DNA of 64,000 nucleotides from NCBI RefSeq assembly GCF_013839525.1, contig NZ_JACDIS010000005.1, forward strand, positions 248,001 to 312,000, read 5' to 3'. The notes under the pieces were generated by a model. It saw nothing but the letters and a program-made list of their open reading frames with translations. It was not told the DNA's origin and searched no databases. A program made the translations under genes and the position numbers. How positions within the stretch are numbered: the first letter of the stretch is position 1; each line of letters begins with the position of its first letter. This document shows positions 33,724-42,119 of this stretch, in pieces. The DNA comes from Chthonobacter rhizosphaerae. GTDB taxonomy: Bacteria > Pseudomonadota > Alphaproteobacteria > Rhizobiales > Pleomorphomonadaceae.

Positions 33724-36278
33724 CCGCCCCGACGAGCGACATCGAGGCGCGGCCGACCCTCCCGGAGCGCGACAGCCCGGCCGACCTGGAGCGGCGCCGC
33801 ACCCAGGAGGTGCGCCTGCGCAAGGCCTGGGAGACGCCCTCCGGCTGGCACTACTGGACGGCGGTCAACAACACCGAGGTGGGCGTCTGGTACACGGCCA
33901 CGGCCTTCGCCTTCATGCTGTTCGCCGGCGTCCTCGCGCTCATCATGCGGGCGCAGCTGGCGGTGCCCGAAAACGACCTCGTCTCGGCGGACTTCTACAA
34001 CCAGGCCTTCACCCTGCACGGCACGGTGATGATGTTCCTGTTCTCCGTGCCGATCTTCGAGGCGGTGGCCATCGTGATCCTGCCGCAGATGCTGGGCGCG
34101 CGGGACCTGCCGTTCCCGCGTCTCTCCGCCTTCGGCTTCTGGAGCTTCGTCCTTGGCGGCGTGTTCGTGTGCGGGTCCATCTTCTTCAACGCGGCGCCGA
34201 ACACCGGCTGGTTCATGTACCCGCCGCTCGCCACCGACGAGAAGCAGTCGGGCATCGGGGCGGACATCTGGCTCCTCGGCCTCTCCTTCATCGAGGTGGC
34301 GTCCATCGCGGCGGCGGTGGAGCTGATCGTCGGCACGCTGAAGTGCCGGCCGCCGGGCATGCGGATCAACCTCATCCCGCTGTTCGCCTGGTACATCCTG
34401 ATCGTGGCCGGGATGATCCTGTTCGCCTTCCCGCCGCTCATCGCCGGCGACATCCTGTTCGAGATGGAGCGGATGTTCGACTGGCCGTTCTTCGACCCGG
34501 AGCGGCGGGGCGATCCGCTGCTCTGGCAGCACCTGTTCTGGATCTTCGGCCACCCGGAGGTCTACATTGTCTTCCTGCCGGCGATCGCCCTCATCGCCAT
34601 GATCGTGCCGACCTTCGCCCAGCGGCCGATCGTCGGCTATTCGTGGATCGTGCTCGCGGCGGTCGGCACCGGGTTCCTGAGCTTCGGGCTCTGGGTCCAC
34701 CACATGTTCGCCACCGGCCTGCCGACCATCTCGCTCGCCTTCTTCTCAGCGGCGTCCGAGGCGGTGGTGATCCCGACGGGCGTGCAGATCTTCGTCTTCA
34801 TCGCCACCCTGCTCGCCGGCCGGGTCATCTTCGCGGTGCCGATGCTGTTCGCCACCGGCGGTCTCGCCATCTTCGTCATCGGCGGGCTCACCGGCGTCAT
34901 GGTGGCGCTCGCGCCGTTCGACTGGCAGGCCCACGACACCTATTTCGTGGTGGCGCACCTGCACTACGTGCTGATCGGCGGCATGCTGTTCCCGATCACC
35001 GCGGGCATCTACTACTTCTACCCGCTCGTGTCGGGGAAGATGCTCTCCATGCGCCTCGGCAAGATCGGCTTCTGGCTGATGTTCGTCGGGTTCAACGTGG
35101 GATTCCTGCCCATGCACCTCACCGGGCTGAGGGGCATGCCGCGCCGGGTGTTCACCTATGCGGACGGGCTCGGCTGGGACTGGCTGAACCTCGTCTCCAC
35201 CGTCGGGGCCTTCATCTTCGCGGCGGGCGTGCTGGTGGTCGTCTACGACGTGGTGCGGCCGAAAGGCCGCGAGCCCTACGCGGCGCGCAATCCCTGGAAC
35301 GCCGGCACCCTGGAATGGCTCATCGGCATGCCGGGCGAGTCCTGGGGCGTCCGGTCCGTGCCCTTCATCAAGAGCCGCTATCCGCTCTGGGACCAGCCGG
35401 ACCTCATCCGCGACGTGGACGAGGGGCGCGGCCTGCTGCCGGACGCGGAGGAGGGCAAGCGCGAGACGCTGGTAACCTCCGTGCTCGACGCCGAGCCGAT
35501 CCAGTGCCTGCGCGTGCCGGGCAACGCCGTCGTCCCCATGGTGGCGGCGTTCACCCTCGGCGGCGTCTTCATCGCGGCCACGTTCAAGCTCTGGATCACC
35601 ACCCTGGTGTTCTGCGTCGCCTTCCTGGCGGCGCTGATCTACTGGCTGTGGACGGGCACGTCCGTGATCCCGGAGAAGACCGAGAAGCACGTCGGCCACG
35701 GGCTCGTCCTGCCCATCTACCGGTCGGGGCCGGCTTCGATCGGCTGGTGGGCCATGTTCATCACCATGGTGGGCGACGCCACCGCCTTCGCGAGCCTGGT
35801 GTTCGGCTATTTCTTCTACTGGACCATCCATGCCGACTTCGTCCCCGAGGGAGCGGGGCCGGGCGTGCTCTGGCCCATGGTGGCGATGGGCCTCCTGGTC
35901 GCCGCCTGGGCGGCGACGCTCGCCGCGCGGCGGCTCAACACTGCCGGCCGCGCCGGGGCGGTGCGCCTCTCGCTCGCCGTCGCGACGGTCCTCACCGTGG
36001 CGGGCGGAGCGGCCGGCCTCTGGGGGCCGTGGACGACGAACCTCGATCCGACCAGCGACGTTTATCCGGCGATCGTCTGGATCCTGGTGATCTGGGCGGT
36101 GGTCCACGCGGGCGTCGCGGTGATCATGCTTCTCTACTGCCTCGCCCGCAGCCTCGCCGGCCGGCTGACCCGGGAGTGGGACATCGACATGGCGAACGTC
36201 GCCCTCTACTGGCACTTCATGGCCATCACGGCCGTGGTGACCTTCGGCGTCGTCGGCCTCTTCCCCGTGGTCGGCTGA
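33720..36278 (+). CDS. Cytochrome c oxidase subunit I-III fusion
   Basis: At 852 residues this is a fusion of CtaD and CtaE. Residues about 45-570 are subunit I: haem a ligand in TLHGTVMMF, the HPEVY box with the His-Tyr cross-link and the proton-channel Glu (A1-type), CuB ligands WVHHMF, and HDTYFVVAHLHYV for haems a and a3. Residues about 650-852 are subunit III, with IGWWAMFITMVGDATAFASLVFGYFFYW and the C-terminal ALYWHFMAITAVVTFGVVGLFP. The fused architecture is known in caa3 oxidases of bacteria. It reduces oxygen to water and pumps protons. The ATG at 33720 overlaps coxB. Confidence 0.93.
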   Translation: MTAPTSDIEARPTLPERDSPADLERRRTQEVRLRKAWETPSGWHYWTAVNNTEVGVWYTATAFAFMLFAGVLALIMRAQLAVPENDLVSADFYNQAFTLHGTVMMFLFSVPIFEAVAIVILPQMLGARDLPFPRLSAFGFWSFVLGGVFVCGSIFFNAAPNTGWFMYPPLATDEKQSGIGADIWLLGLSFIEVASIAAAVELIVGTLKCRPPGMRINLIPLFAWYILIVAGMILFAFPPLIAGDILFEMERMFDWPFFDPERRGDPLLWQHLFWIFGHPEVYIVFLPAIALIAMIVPTFAQRPIVGYSWIVLAAVGTGFLSFGLWVHHMFATGLPTISLAFFSAASEAVVIPTGVQIFVFIATLLAGRVIFAVPMLFATGGLAIFVIGGLTGVMVALAPFDWQAHDTYFVVAHLHYVLIGGMLFPITAGIYYFYPLVSGKMLSMRLGKIGFWLMFVGFNVGFLPMHLTGLRGMPRRVFTYADGLGWDWLNLVSTVGAFIFAAGVLVVVYDVVRPKGREPYAARNPWNAGTLEWLIGMPGESWGVRSVPFIKSRYPLWDQPDLIRDVDEGRGLLPDAEEGKRETLVTSVLDAEPIQCLRVPGNAVVPMVAAFTLGGVFIAATFKLWITTLVFCVAFLAALIYWLWTGTSVIPEKTEKHVGHGLVLPIYRSGPASIGWWAMFITMVGDATAFASLVFGYFFYWTIHADFVPEGAGPGVLWPMVAMGLLVAAWAATLAARRLNTAGRAGAVRLSLAVATVLTVAGGAAGLWGPWTTNLDPTSDVYPAIVWILVIWAVVHAGVAVIMLLYCLARSLAGRLTREWDIDMANVALYWHFMAITAVVTFGVVGLFPVVG

Positions 36279-36291
36279 AGGAGGGGACGCG

Positions 36292-36672
36292 ATGTTCATC
36301 CACGGCGGCCGCAACGAGACGCTCTGGCCCCTGATCGGGCCGCCGGCGGTCTGGGCCATCCATTTCACCGCCTCCTACGTCTGGGCGGCGATCGCGTGCG
36401 CCAAGACCACCCACGAAGACGCGATCTATCTCACCGCCCGCATCGGCATCGGGGTGATGACCGTCCTGGCGCTCGCGGCCATCGCCTATGCGAGCTACCA
36501 CGCCTGGCGGGTCTGGGGCTTCGGCCGGTACGAGCCGCCCCACGCGGACGACACGGAGGAGGACCGGCGCCGCTTCCTCGGCTACGCCACCCTGCTTCTT
36601 GCCGCGCTCAGCGCCGTCTCGGTGATCTTCGTGGCGCTCCCGGCCGCCTTCATCCCGGAGTGCACCTGGTGA
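36292..36672 (+). CDS. Small membrane subunit of the caa3 oxidase operon
   Basis: The 126-residue protein has three hydrophobic helices (about 13-35, 45-70, 95-118), of the kind encoded between subunit III and ctaG in alphaproteobacterial caa3 operons. The first helix carries a WAIHFTASYVWAAIAC stretch. It has no Cys/His metal motif. It may be a fourth subunit or an assembly aid; I recognise no firmer family. It starts 13 bases after the fusion gene and ends overlapping ctaG (GTGA). Confidence 0.75.
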   Translation: MFIHGGRNETLWPLIGPPAVWAIHFTASYVWAAIACAKTTHEDAIYLTARIGIGVMTVLALAAIAYASYHAWRVWGFGRYEPPHADDTEEDRRRFLGYATLLLAALSAVSVIFVALPAAFIPECTW

Positions 36673-37337
36673 AGCGTGTCGCCCTCATCGCCGGCCTCGT
36701 GGTGCTCGCCGCCGTCTGGGGCGGGCCGCTGCTGACGCGCGACGGCGAATCCTTCGCCGCCCACATGATCGCCCACATGGGCGTGGTGGCGGTGGCGGCG
36801 CCGCTGATCGCGGTCGGGCTCGCCGGCGGGCCGGCGGATCCGTCGGCGCGCTGGCCGGCCGTCTTCGCGCCGGTCCCGATCTCGCTTGCGGAACTCGTCG
36901 TCGTCTGGGGCTGGCATGCGCCGGCGGCGCGGGCGTTCGCGGACGGGTCCGCCGCCGCTCTCGTTCTGGAGCAGGCGAGCTTCCTCCTCGTCGGCCTCGC
37001 GCTCTGGTTCTCGTGCGTCGGTCACCGGGCCGGCGAGGGGCCGAAGCGGGCGGCGGCGGGCGCCTTCGGCCTCCTCCTCACCTCCGTCCACATGACGCTC
37101 CTCGGCGCCCTTCTCGCGCTCACGCCCCGGCCGCTCTACGGCGAGGGCGTGGTCACCTGCCTGGGGCTGACGCTCGAGGCGGTGGACGACCAGACCATCG
37201 GCGGCGTCGTGATGCTTCTCGTCGGCGCGGCCGTCTACCTCGCCGGCGGCGTCGGGCTGATGCGCCGGCTCCTCGCCGACGGAGAGCCCGACCGCCCGGC
37301 CGCCGAGGCCGCCGTCCTCACCGGGAGACGCCCATGA
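36669..37337 (+). CDS. ctaG: Cytochrome c oxidase assembly protein, CtaG/Caa3_CtaG family
   Basis: The 222-residue membrane protein starts at GTG 36669, overlapping the preceding stop as GTGA. The Caa3_CtaG pattern is visible: FAAHMIAHMGVVAVAAPLIAVGL, VVVWGWHAPA, LLLTSVHMTLLGALLAL and EAVDDQTIGGVVML, with conserved histidines in the first, second and fourth helices that probably handle copper for oxidase assembly. It is the caa3-type (Bacillus-like) CtaG, not the Cox11 homolog. It overlaps the following cytochrome gene by four bases (37334-37337). Confidence 0.9.
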   Translation: MKRVALIAGLVVLAAVWGGPLLTRDGESFAAHMIAHMGVVAVAAPLIAVGLAGGPADPSARWPAVFAPVPISLAELVVVWGWHAPAARAFADGSAAALVLEQASFLLVGLALWFSCVGHRAGEGPKRAAAGAFGLLLTSVHMTLLGALLALTPRPLYGEGVVTCLGLTLEAVDDQTIGGVVMLLVGAAVYLAGGVGLMRRLLADGEPDRPAAEAAVLTGRRP

Positions 37338-38434
37338 TCCTCACCGTGCGGCGGGCCGTGCTCGCGGTTCTCGCCCTTGCGGCCGCCGGCATGCTGTTCG
37401 CCTGGTCCGGCCTCTTCAACGTGGCGGCGAGCACCGGCCACTGGCCGATCACCAACTGGTTCCTGCACTGGGTGATGCAGAACTCCGTGCGCACCTACGC
37501 GCTCGCCACGGTGGAGACGCCGCCGCCTCTCGATGATCCGGCCCTGCTGCCGGCGGCCGCCGGTCACTACGCCCAGGGCTGCGCCTGGTGTCACGCGGCT
37601 CCCGGCGAGCCCCAGTCCCAGATCGCCGAGGCGATGACGCCGCCGCCGCCGGCGCTGCACGAGTGGCTGGCGCACGTGGACTGGACCGACAAGGAACTCC
37701 ACCGGATCGTGGAGCATGGCGTGAAATACTCCGGCATGCCGGCCTGGCCCAGCCTGAAGCGGCCCGACGAGGTCTGGGCCATGGTGGCCTTCCTCGACCG
37801 CCTGCCGGACATGGACGAGGCCACCTACCGGACGCTCGCCTACGGGGAGGCGGGCACGACCCCCGTCTCCGGCGACGCCGCCTTCGATCGGGCGCTCGGC
37901 GACTGCGCCCGCTGCCACGGCACGGACGGCGCCGGCCGCAGCGACCGCATCCCGGTGATCGGCGGCCAGAAGCCCGTCTACCTGGCGGCCTCGCTCCGGG
38001 CCTACGCGGCGGGCGAGCGCGCGAGCGGCTTCATGCAGGGCGCCGTCGCCGACCTCTCGGTGGAGACCCTCGACCGGCTGGCGGAGCACTACGCCTCGCA
38101 GACCCCCGCTCGGCCCCAGCCGGCATTGGATGCGAACCCGGGCGAGGTGGAGCGCGGCCGGGTGATCGCCGAGGCGGGCGTCCCGATCGACGGGGTGCCG
38201 GCCTGCCTCTCCTGCCATGGCGAGGGCAGGCCCCGAGACGTCCACTTCCCGCGGCTCGACGGCCAGCATCGCGACTATCTCGCCCGTCAGCTCAGCCTGT
38301 TCCGGGAGGGCGAGCGCGGCGGCTCTCCCTACGCCCGCCTGATGACGGCGGCCGTGCACGAGCTGAAGGACGAGGACCTGGAGGCGGTGGCCGCCTATTT
38401 CGCCAGCCGCGGCGGTGCCCTCGCGGCCAGGTGA
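37334..38434 (+). CDS. Three-haem cytochrome c of the caa3 operon
   Basis: This 366-residue protein has an N-terminal uncleaved membrane anchor (about 5-30) and three haem c sites, CAWCH (about 87), CARCH (about 194) and CLSCH (about 295). The first resembles a single cytochrome c domain with a Met in KYSGMPAW, and the second and third form a diheme cytochrome c4-like pair (VIGGQKPVYL, then FPRLDGQHRDYLARQL). It probably relays electrons to the CoxB haem. A three-haem donor at the end of a caa3 operon is uncommon. A short gap then leads to a DUF2934 gene with its own promoter. Confidence 0.9.
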   Translation: MILTVRRAVLAVLALAAAGMLFAWSGLFNVAASTGHWPITNWFLHWVMQNSVRTYALATVETPPPLDDPALLPAAAGHYAQGCAWCHAAPGEPQSQIAEAMTPPPPALHEWLAHVDWTDKELHRIVEHGVKYSGMPAWPSLKRPDEVWAMVAFLDRLPDMDEATYRTLAYGEAGTTPVSGDAAFDRALGDCARCHGTDGAGRSDRIPVIGGQKPVYLAASLRAYAAGERASGFMQGAVADLSVETLDRLAEHYASQTPARPQPALDANPGEVERGRVIAEAGVPIDGVPACLSCHGEGRPRDVHFPRLDGQHRDYLARQLSLFREGERGGSPYARLMTAAVHELKDEDLEAVAAYFASRGGALAAR

Positions 38435-38452
38435 CGGCACGGGACCGGCAAA

Positions 38453-38477
38453 GGAACAAGGCTCGGGCCGGCCGGTT
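38453..38477 (+). promoter_or_regulatory. EcfG promoter of the DUF2934 gene
   Basis: GGAAC (38453-38457), 17 bases, GTT (38475-38477). The predicted start near 38486 lies 30 bases before the ATG. Confidence 0.6.
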
Positions 38478-38514
38478 TGCATCCCGAACCGCCCATCGAT
38501 CAAGGAGACGACCC

Positions 38515-38685
38515 ATGGACGAGGAAACGGAAGAACGGGTGCAGAAGCGCGCCTACGAGATCTGGGAGGAGGAGGGCCGTCCCGACGGCCGCGCCGCCGA
38601 ACATTGGGACCAGGCCTGCCGCGATCTGGGCGTCCAGGACGACACCCGCGTACCGCCCATGTCCGTGCCCGCCCCGTCGGTCTGA
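38515..38685 (+). CDS. DUF2934 small protein
   Basis: The protein has 56 residues from ATG 38515, with AAGGAGA seven bases upstream. It is highly charged; RAYEIWEEEGRPDGRAAEHWDQA is the DUF2934 core, a short helical motif found in many rhizobial stress-induced proteins of unknown function. The tail is Pro/Val-rich. It is followed by a 14-base-pair terminator and preceded by its own EcfG-type promoter, so it can be made independently of the oxidase operon. Confidence 0.85.
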   Translation: MDEETEERVQKRAYEIWEEEGRPDGRAAEHWDQACRDLGVQDDTRVPPMSVPAPSV

Positions 38686-38709
38686 CCGGGCGATCCGAAG
38701 AACGACGTG

Positions 38710-38741
38710 AAGGCTCCGGTCCGGCGACGGACCGGAGCCTT
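38710..38741. terminator. Strong hairpin between DUF2934 and the MFS gene
   Basis: A perfect 14-base-pair stem (38710-38723 with 38728-38741) has a GCGA tetraloop, flanked by only short A/T on either side. It lies between convergent genes. Confidence 0.75.
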
Positions 38742-38768
38742 GTCATGTCGGGCTGCGATCGGGCCGGC

Positions 38769-39935
38769 TCACTCCGCCGCGACCGGCTCGGCCCGGGCGC
38801 TGCGCCAGGTGGCGACCGAGAGCGCGAGGCCGACCGCCGTGAGCGCGACGCCGACGAGCGGCAGGCGGTCGAGCCCGAGCCCGCCGTCGAGTGCGAGCGC
38901 GCCGAACCAGGCGCCGCTGGCGCAGCCCACGTTGAAGGCGCCCTGGTTCAGCGTGGAGGCGAGGTTCGGCGCCGCCCGGGCGCTGTCCACCACCAGCATC
39001 TGCAGCGGCGCGACCGCCGCGAACGACACGATTCCCCAGACGAACAGGGTCGCGTAGGCGAGCGGCACCGAATGGGCGGTGAAGAGGAAGACCGCCATGG
39101 TCAGGCCCACCGCCGTGAACACGCCCATGATCGCCCGGTGCACGTCCCAATCGGCGATGCGGCCGCCGATCCAGTTTCCGGCGGTGAGGCCGAAGCCGTA
39201 GAGGAAGAGCGCGGCCGTCACCGCCTCCTCGGACAGACCGGTCACCTCCCGCAGGATGGGCGACACGTAGGTGAAGGTGCAGAAGAAGGCGGCCGCCGAG
39301 ACCGCGCTCATGGTCATGCCGAGGAGGACCTGCGGGTCCCGCAGCACCCGGAACTCCTTCAGCACGTCGCCCTCCGGCGTCTTCAAGGCGCGCGGCACGA
39401 AGAGCGCGACGCCCGCGAAGGCGACGACGCCGATCGCCGCCACCGCCACGAAGGTGGCGCGCCAGCCGAACGCCTGCCCGAGGGCCGTGCCGCCGGGCAC
39501 GCCCAGGATATTGGCGACCGTCAGGCCCATGAACATCAGGGCCATGGCCTGGGCGCGCCGGTCGGCCGGCACCAGGCTCGCCGCCACCACCGCGCCGATT
39601 CCGAAATAGGCCGCGTGGGCGAAGGCCGTCAGCACCCGGGCGGCGAGCAGGCTCCAGTAGCCGGGCGCGATCGCGCAGAAGAGGTTGCCGGCGACGAACA
39701 GCGCCATCAGGCCGAGGAGCGTGCCCTTGCGCGGCAGGCGCGCGGTCAGGATCGCCAGGAGCGGCGCGCCGACCACCACGCCGACCGCGTAGCCGGTGAC
39801 CAGGAGGCCGGCCTCCGGGATGGTGACGCCGAGATCGGCGGCCACCTGGGGCAGGAGACCCATGATGACGAATTCGGTGGTGCCGATGCCGAAGGCACCG
39901 GCCGCCAGGGCGAGCAGCGGCAGAGGAAGGGACAT
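38769..39935 (-). CDS. MFS transporter, AraJ/YdhP-like
   Basis: The protein has 388 residues from ATG 39935 (GGAG six bases upstream; the longest frame to 40115 has no ribosome site). It has twelve helices. The first, LLALAAGAFGIGTTEFVIMGLLPQVAADLG, carries the TEF motif of the DHA1 sugar/drug efflux group (AraJ, YdhP, SotB). The loop 2-3 motif and the GRIADWDVHRA motif of the second half are present. It probably exports drugs or sugars by proton antiport; the substrate is not predictable. It is monocistronic. Confidence 0.88.
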   Translation of the reverse strand: MSLPLPLLALAAGAFGIGTTEFVIMGLLPQVAADLGVTIPEAGLLVTGYAVGVVVGAPLLAILTARLPRKGTLLGLMALFVAGNLFCAIAPGYWSLLAARVLTAFAHAAYFGIGAVVAASLVPADRRAQAMALMFMGLTVANILGVPGGTALGQAFGWRATFVAVAAIGVVAFAGVALFVPRALKTPEGDVLKEFRVLRDPQVLLGMTMSAVSAAAFFCTFTYVSPILREVTGLSEEAVTAALFLYGFGLTAGNWIGGRIADWDVHRAIMGVFTAVGLTMAVFLFTAHSVPLAYATLFVWGIVSFAAVAPLQMLVVDSARAAPNLASTLNQGAFNVGCASGAWFGALALDGGLGLDRLPLVGVALTAVGLALSVATWRSARAEPVAAE

Positions 39936-40108
39936 GAGGAACTCCGGGAGGATGGCCACTCTAGCCGACTCGGGCGGCCGCGACCCGACCGTTCTCGACA
40001 GGGCCGCCATGCGGCGATGCGGCGCGACGGCGCAGAACCTGCCAGGGCTCCCGGTCGAAACGGCAAGGGTCCTGCCGGGACGACGACGGTCCGGCGGGCC
40101 GTCGGCGA

Positions 40109-40134
40109 GGAACATCGGCCATGGCGGCGCCGTT
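40109..40134 (+). promoter_or_regulatory. EcfG promoter of the DUF3616 gene
   Basis: GGAAC (40109-40113), 17 bases, CGTT (40131-40134): an exact consensus. The predicted start near 40142 is about 38 bases before the ATG. Confidence 0.65.
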
Positions 40135-40179
40135 CACGTCAGCGCTCGCGCGCGACGGTGACGACCGGAGGAAGATCCC

Positions 40180-41262
40180 ATGCCCGCAGCCACGCCGACC
40201 CGCCAGATCGACCTCGTCTTTTCCGATTGGCGGCCGCTCCGCCATGTGGACGATCCGCTCCACAAGGACCTGTCCGCCGTGGCCCTCGTCGGCGACACCC
40301 TGTTCGTCGCCTGCGACGAGACCGCCAGCGTGGAACGGCTGCGCCGCACCGGGGACGGTTCGTTCGGCGACCACAAGCACGTGCCGCTCGACGACCTGGT
40401 GCGCCTGCCGGCGGGAGGCGATGGCGAGATGGACATCGAGGGGCTCTGCGCCTCGGACGGCTATCTCTGGATCCTCGGCTCGCACGCGGCCAAGCGCTGC
40501 AAGCCGGAGGTGGAGAAGCACGGCCGCGAGAAGGCCATGAAGCGGATGCGGGCGACCGAGCGCGAGCCGAACCGCTCCTTCCTCGGCCGCGTCCCGCTCG
40601 TGGAGGAGGGGGCCGGCCTCTGGCGCCTGGTGGAGGCGGACGGCGACCGCCGGGCCGCCTGGCTGAAGGTCGGCCGGCGCCGCAGTCGGCTTCTCCGGTG
40701 GATTGCCGAGGACGACCATCTGGCGCCCTTCCTGGACATTCCCTCCAAGGAGAACGGCTTCGACGCCGAAGGCCTCGCCGTCCGCGGCGACCGGGTGTGG
40801 GTGGGGCTGCGCGGGCCGGTGCTCCGGGGCCATGCGGTCGTGCTCGACCTCCAGCTCACGGAAGGGCGCAAGGGTCATCTCAAGGGCAGGCGGGTGGACG
40901 GCGCGCGCCATTTCCACAAGCACCTGATCGACACTCGCGGGCTCGGCATCCGTGACATGCGCCTCTGCGGCGACGACATGCTGCTCCTCGTCGGCCCGAC
41001 CATGTCGCTCGACGGGCAGGCCTACGTGATCCGCTGGCGCGGCGTGACGGAGGACGACGCGTCCGGCGTGGTGCCGCCGGATCGGATCGAGGTTCTGGCC
41101 GAACTCCCCTACGAGCACGACACCGACCACCCCGAGGGCCTCGACCTCTGGCCGGACCCGGAGCGCCGGTCCCTCATCGTGCTCTACGACGCCCCGGGGC
41201 CGGAGCGGGCCGACCCGGACCGCTTCACCGTGAAGGCGGACGTGTTCACCCTGCCGGCATGA
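40180..41262 (+). CDS. DUF3616 domain protein
   Basis: This 360-residue soluble protein has no signal peptide; GGAGGAAG lies five bases before the ATG. The DUF3616 pattern is clear: DPLHKDLSAVALVGDTLFVACDETA, then GEMDIEGLCASDGYLWILGSHAAKRC, then ENGFDAEGLAVRGDRVWVGLRGPVLRG and DHPEGLDLWPD. The repeated blade-like units DxEGL...W(I/V) suggest a beta-propeller. Function is unknown. EcfG-type control is read from the promoter. Confidence 0.85.
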   Translation: MPAATPTRQIDLVFSDWRPLRHVDDPLHKDLSAVALVGDTLFVACDETASVERLRRTGDGSFGDHKHVPLDDLVRLPAGGDGEMDIEGLCASDGYLWILGSHAAKRCKPEVEKHGREKAMKRMRATEREPNRSFLGRVPLVEEGAGLWRLVEADGDRRAAWLKVGRRRSRLLRWIAEDDHLAPFLDIPSKENGFDAEGLAVRGDRVWVGLRGPVLRGHAVVLDLQLTEGRKGHLKGRRVDGARHFHKHLIDTRGLGIRDMRLCGDDMLLLVGPTMSLDGQAYVIRWRGVTEDDASGVVPPDRIEVLAELPYEHDTDHPEGLDLWPDPERRSLIVLYDAPGPERADPDRFTVKADVFTLPA

Positions 41263-41267
41263 GCGCC

Positions 41268-41293
41268 GGAACACCCCTTGTCCGGGCGGCGTT
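41268..41293 (+). promoter_or_regulatory. EcfG promoter of the SH3/DUF1236 gene
   Basis: GGAAC (41268-41272), 17 bases, CGTT (41290-41293): an exact consensus. The predicted start near 41301 is 30 bases before the ATG. Confidence 0.65.
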
Positions 41294-41330
41294 CATCCGG
41301 TGCGCGGGGGCGCGGACTTCGAGGGTTGTC

Positions 41331-42119
41331 ATGACCAAGACCGTATCACTCGCCGTCGCCGTCCTGGCGGGCACCGTGCTCGCCTCGGGCGGCGCCCTGG
41401 CCCAGACGACCTCTCCGCAGGTTGTGCAGGGCCAGGCGACGCAGGCGCAGGTCGCCTATGCGACCACCGATCTCAACCTCCGGGCGGGCCCGGGGCCGGA
41501 ATATCCCGTGGTGACGGCGATCGACGCGAACGGCGCCGTGCAGATCCTCGGCTGCACGCCGAGCGGGCTCTGGTGCGACGTGGTCTGGAACGGCACGCGT
41601 GGCTGGGCCTACGCCACCTATCTCGCCGCCGAGGTGGGCGGCCAGCGCATGGCCATCCCGGAGGTCGCCGGCCGCGTGCAGGTGCCGACCGCCAACTACG
41701 ACACCCAGGTCTACTGGGACGAGAACTATCGCCAGCAGCCCTTCTACAGCCAGCGCGACCGCTACGTGACCAGCAGCACCACCACGTCGGCGAGCGGCTC
41801 CACAGGCGCCGTCACCGGCGCGGCGGGCGGCGCCATCACCGGCGCACTGATCGGCGGCCCGGTGGGCGCCGCAATCGGCGGCGTGGCGGGCGCGACCCTC
41901 GGCGGCACGGTCGATCCCCCGGAGCGCGTGCGCACCTACGTGACCGAGCAGCAGACCGAGCCGGTCTACCTGGAAGGCGAGGTCGTGGTCGGCGCCGGCG
42001 TGCCGGAGACCGTGCAGCTCGCCCCGGTGCCGGAGTACGAGTACCGCTATGCCTATGTGAACGGCCAGCGCGTGCTCGTCGACCCGAACACCCGGCGCAT
42101 CGTCCACGTCTACCGCTGA
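41331..42119 (+). CDS. Exported SH3b / glycine-zipper / DUF1236 protein
   Basis: The 262-residue protein has a Sec signal peptide (about 1-25, ending GALAQ). An SH3b domain covers about residues 42-105 (ATTDLNLRAGPGPEYPVV, then GLWCDVVWNGTRGWAYATYL). A glycine-zipper segment (about 155-190, repeats of GGxxGxxxGG type) could insert in a membrane. The C-terminal DUF1236-like part ends YVNGQRVLVDPNTRRIVHVYR. Such proteins are typical of Rhizobiales envelopes and may bind peptidoglycan. The gene overlaps the end of the convergent kinase gene by ten bases. Confidence 0.82.
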   Translation: MTKTVSLAVAVLAGTVLASGGALAQTTSPQVVQGQATQAQVAYATTDLNLRAGPGPEYPVVTAIDANGAVQILGCTPSGLWCDVVWNGTRGWAYATYLAAEVGGQRMAIPEVAGRVQVPTANYDTQVYWDENYRQQPFYSQRDRYVTSSTTTSASGSTGAVTGAAGGAITGALIGGPVGAAIGGVAGATLGGTVDPPERVRTYVTEQQTEPVYLEGEVVVGAGVPETVQLAPVPEYEYRYAYVNGQRVLVDPNTRRIVHVYR

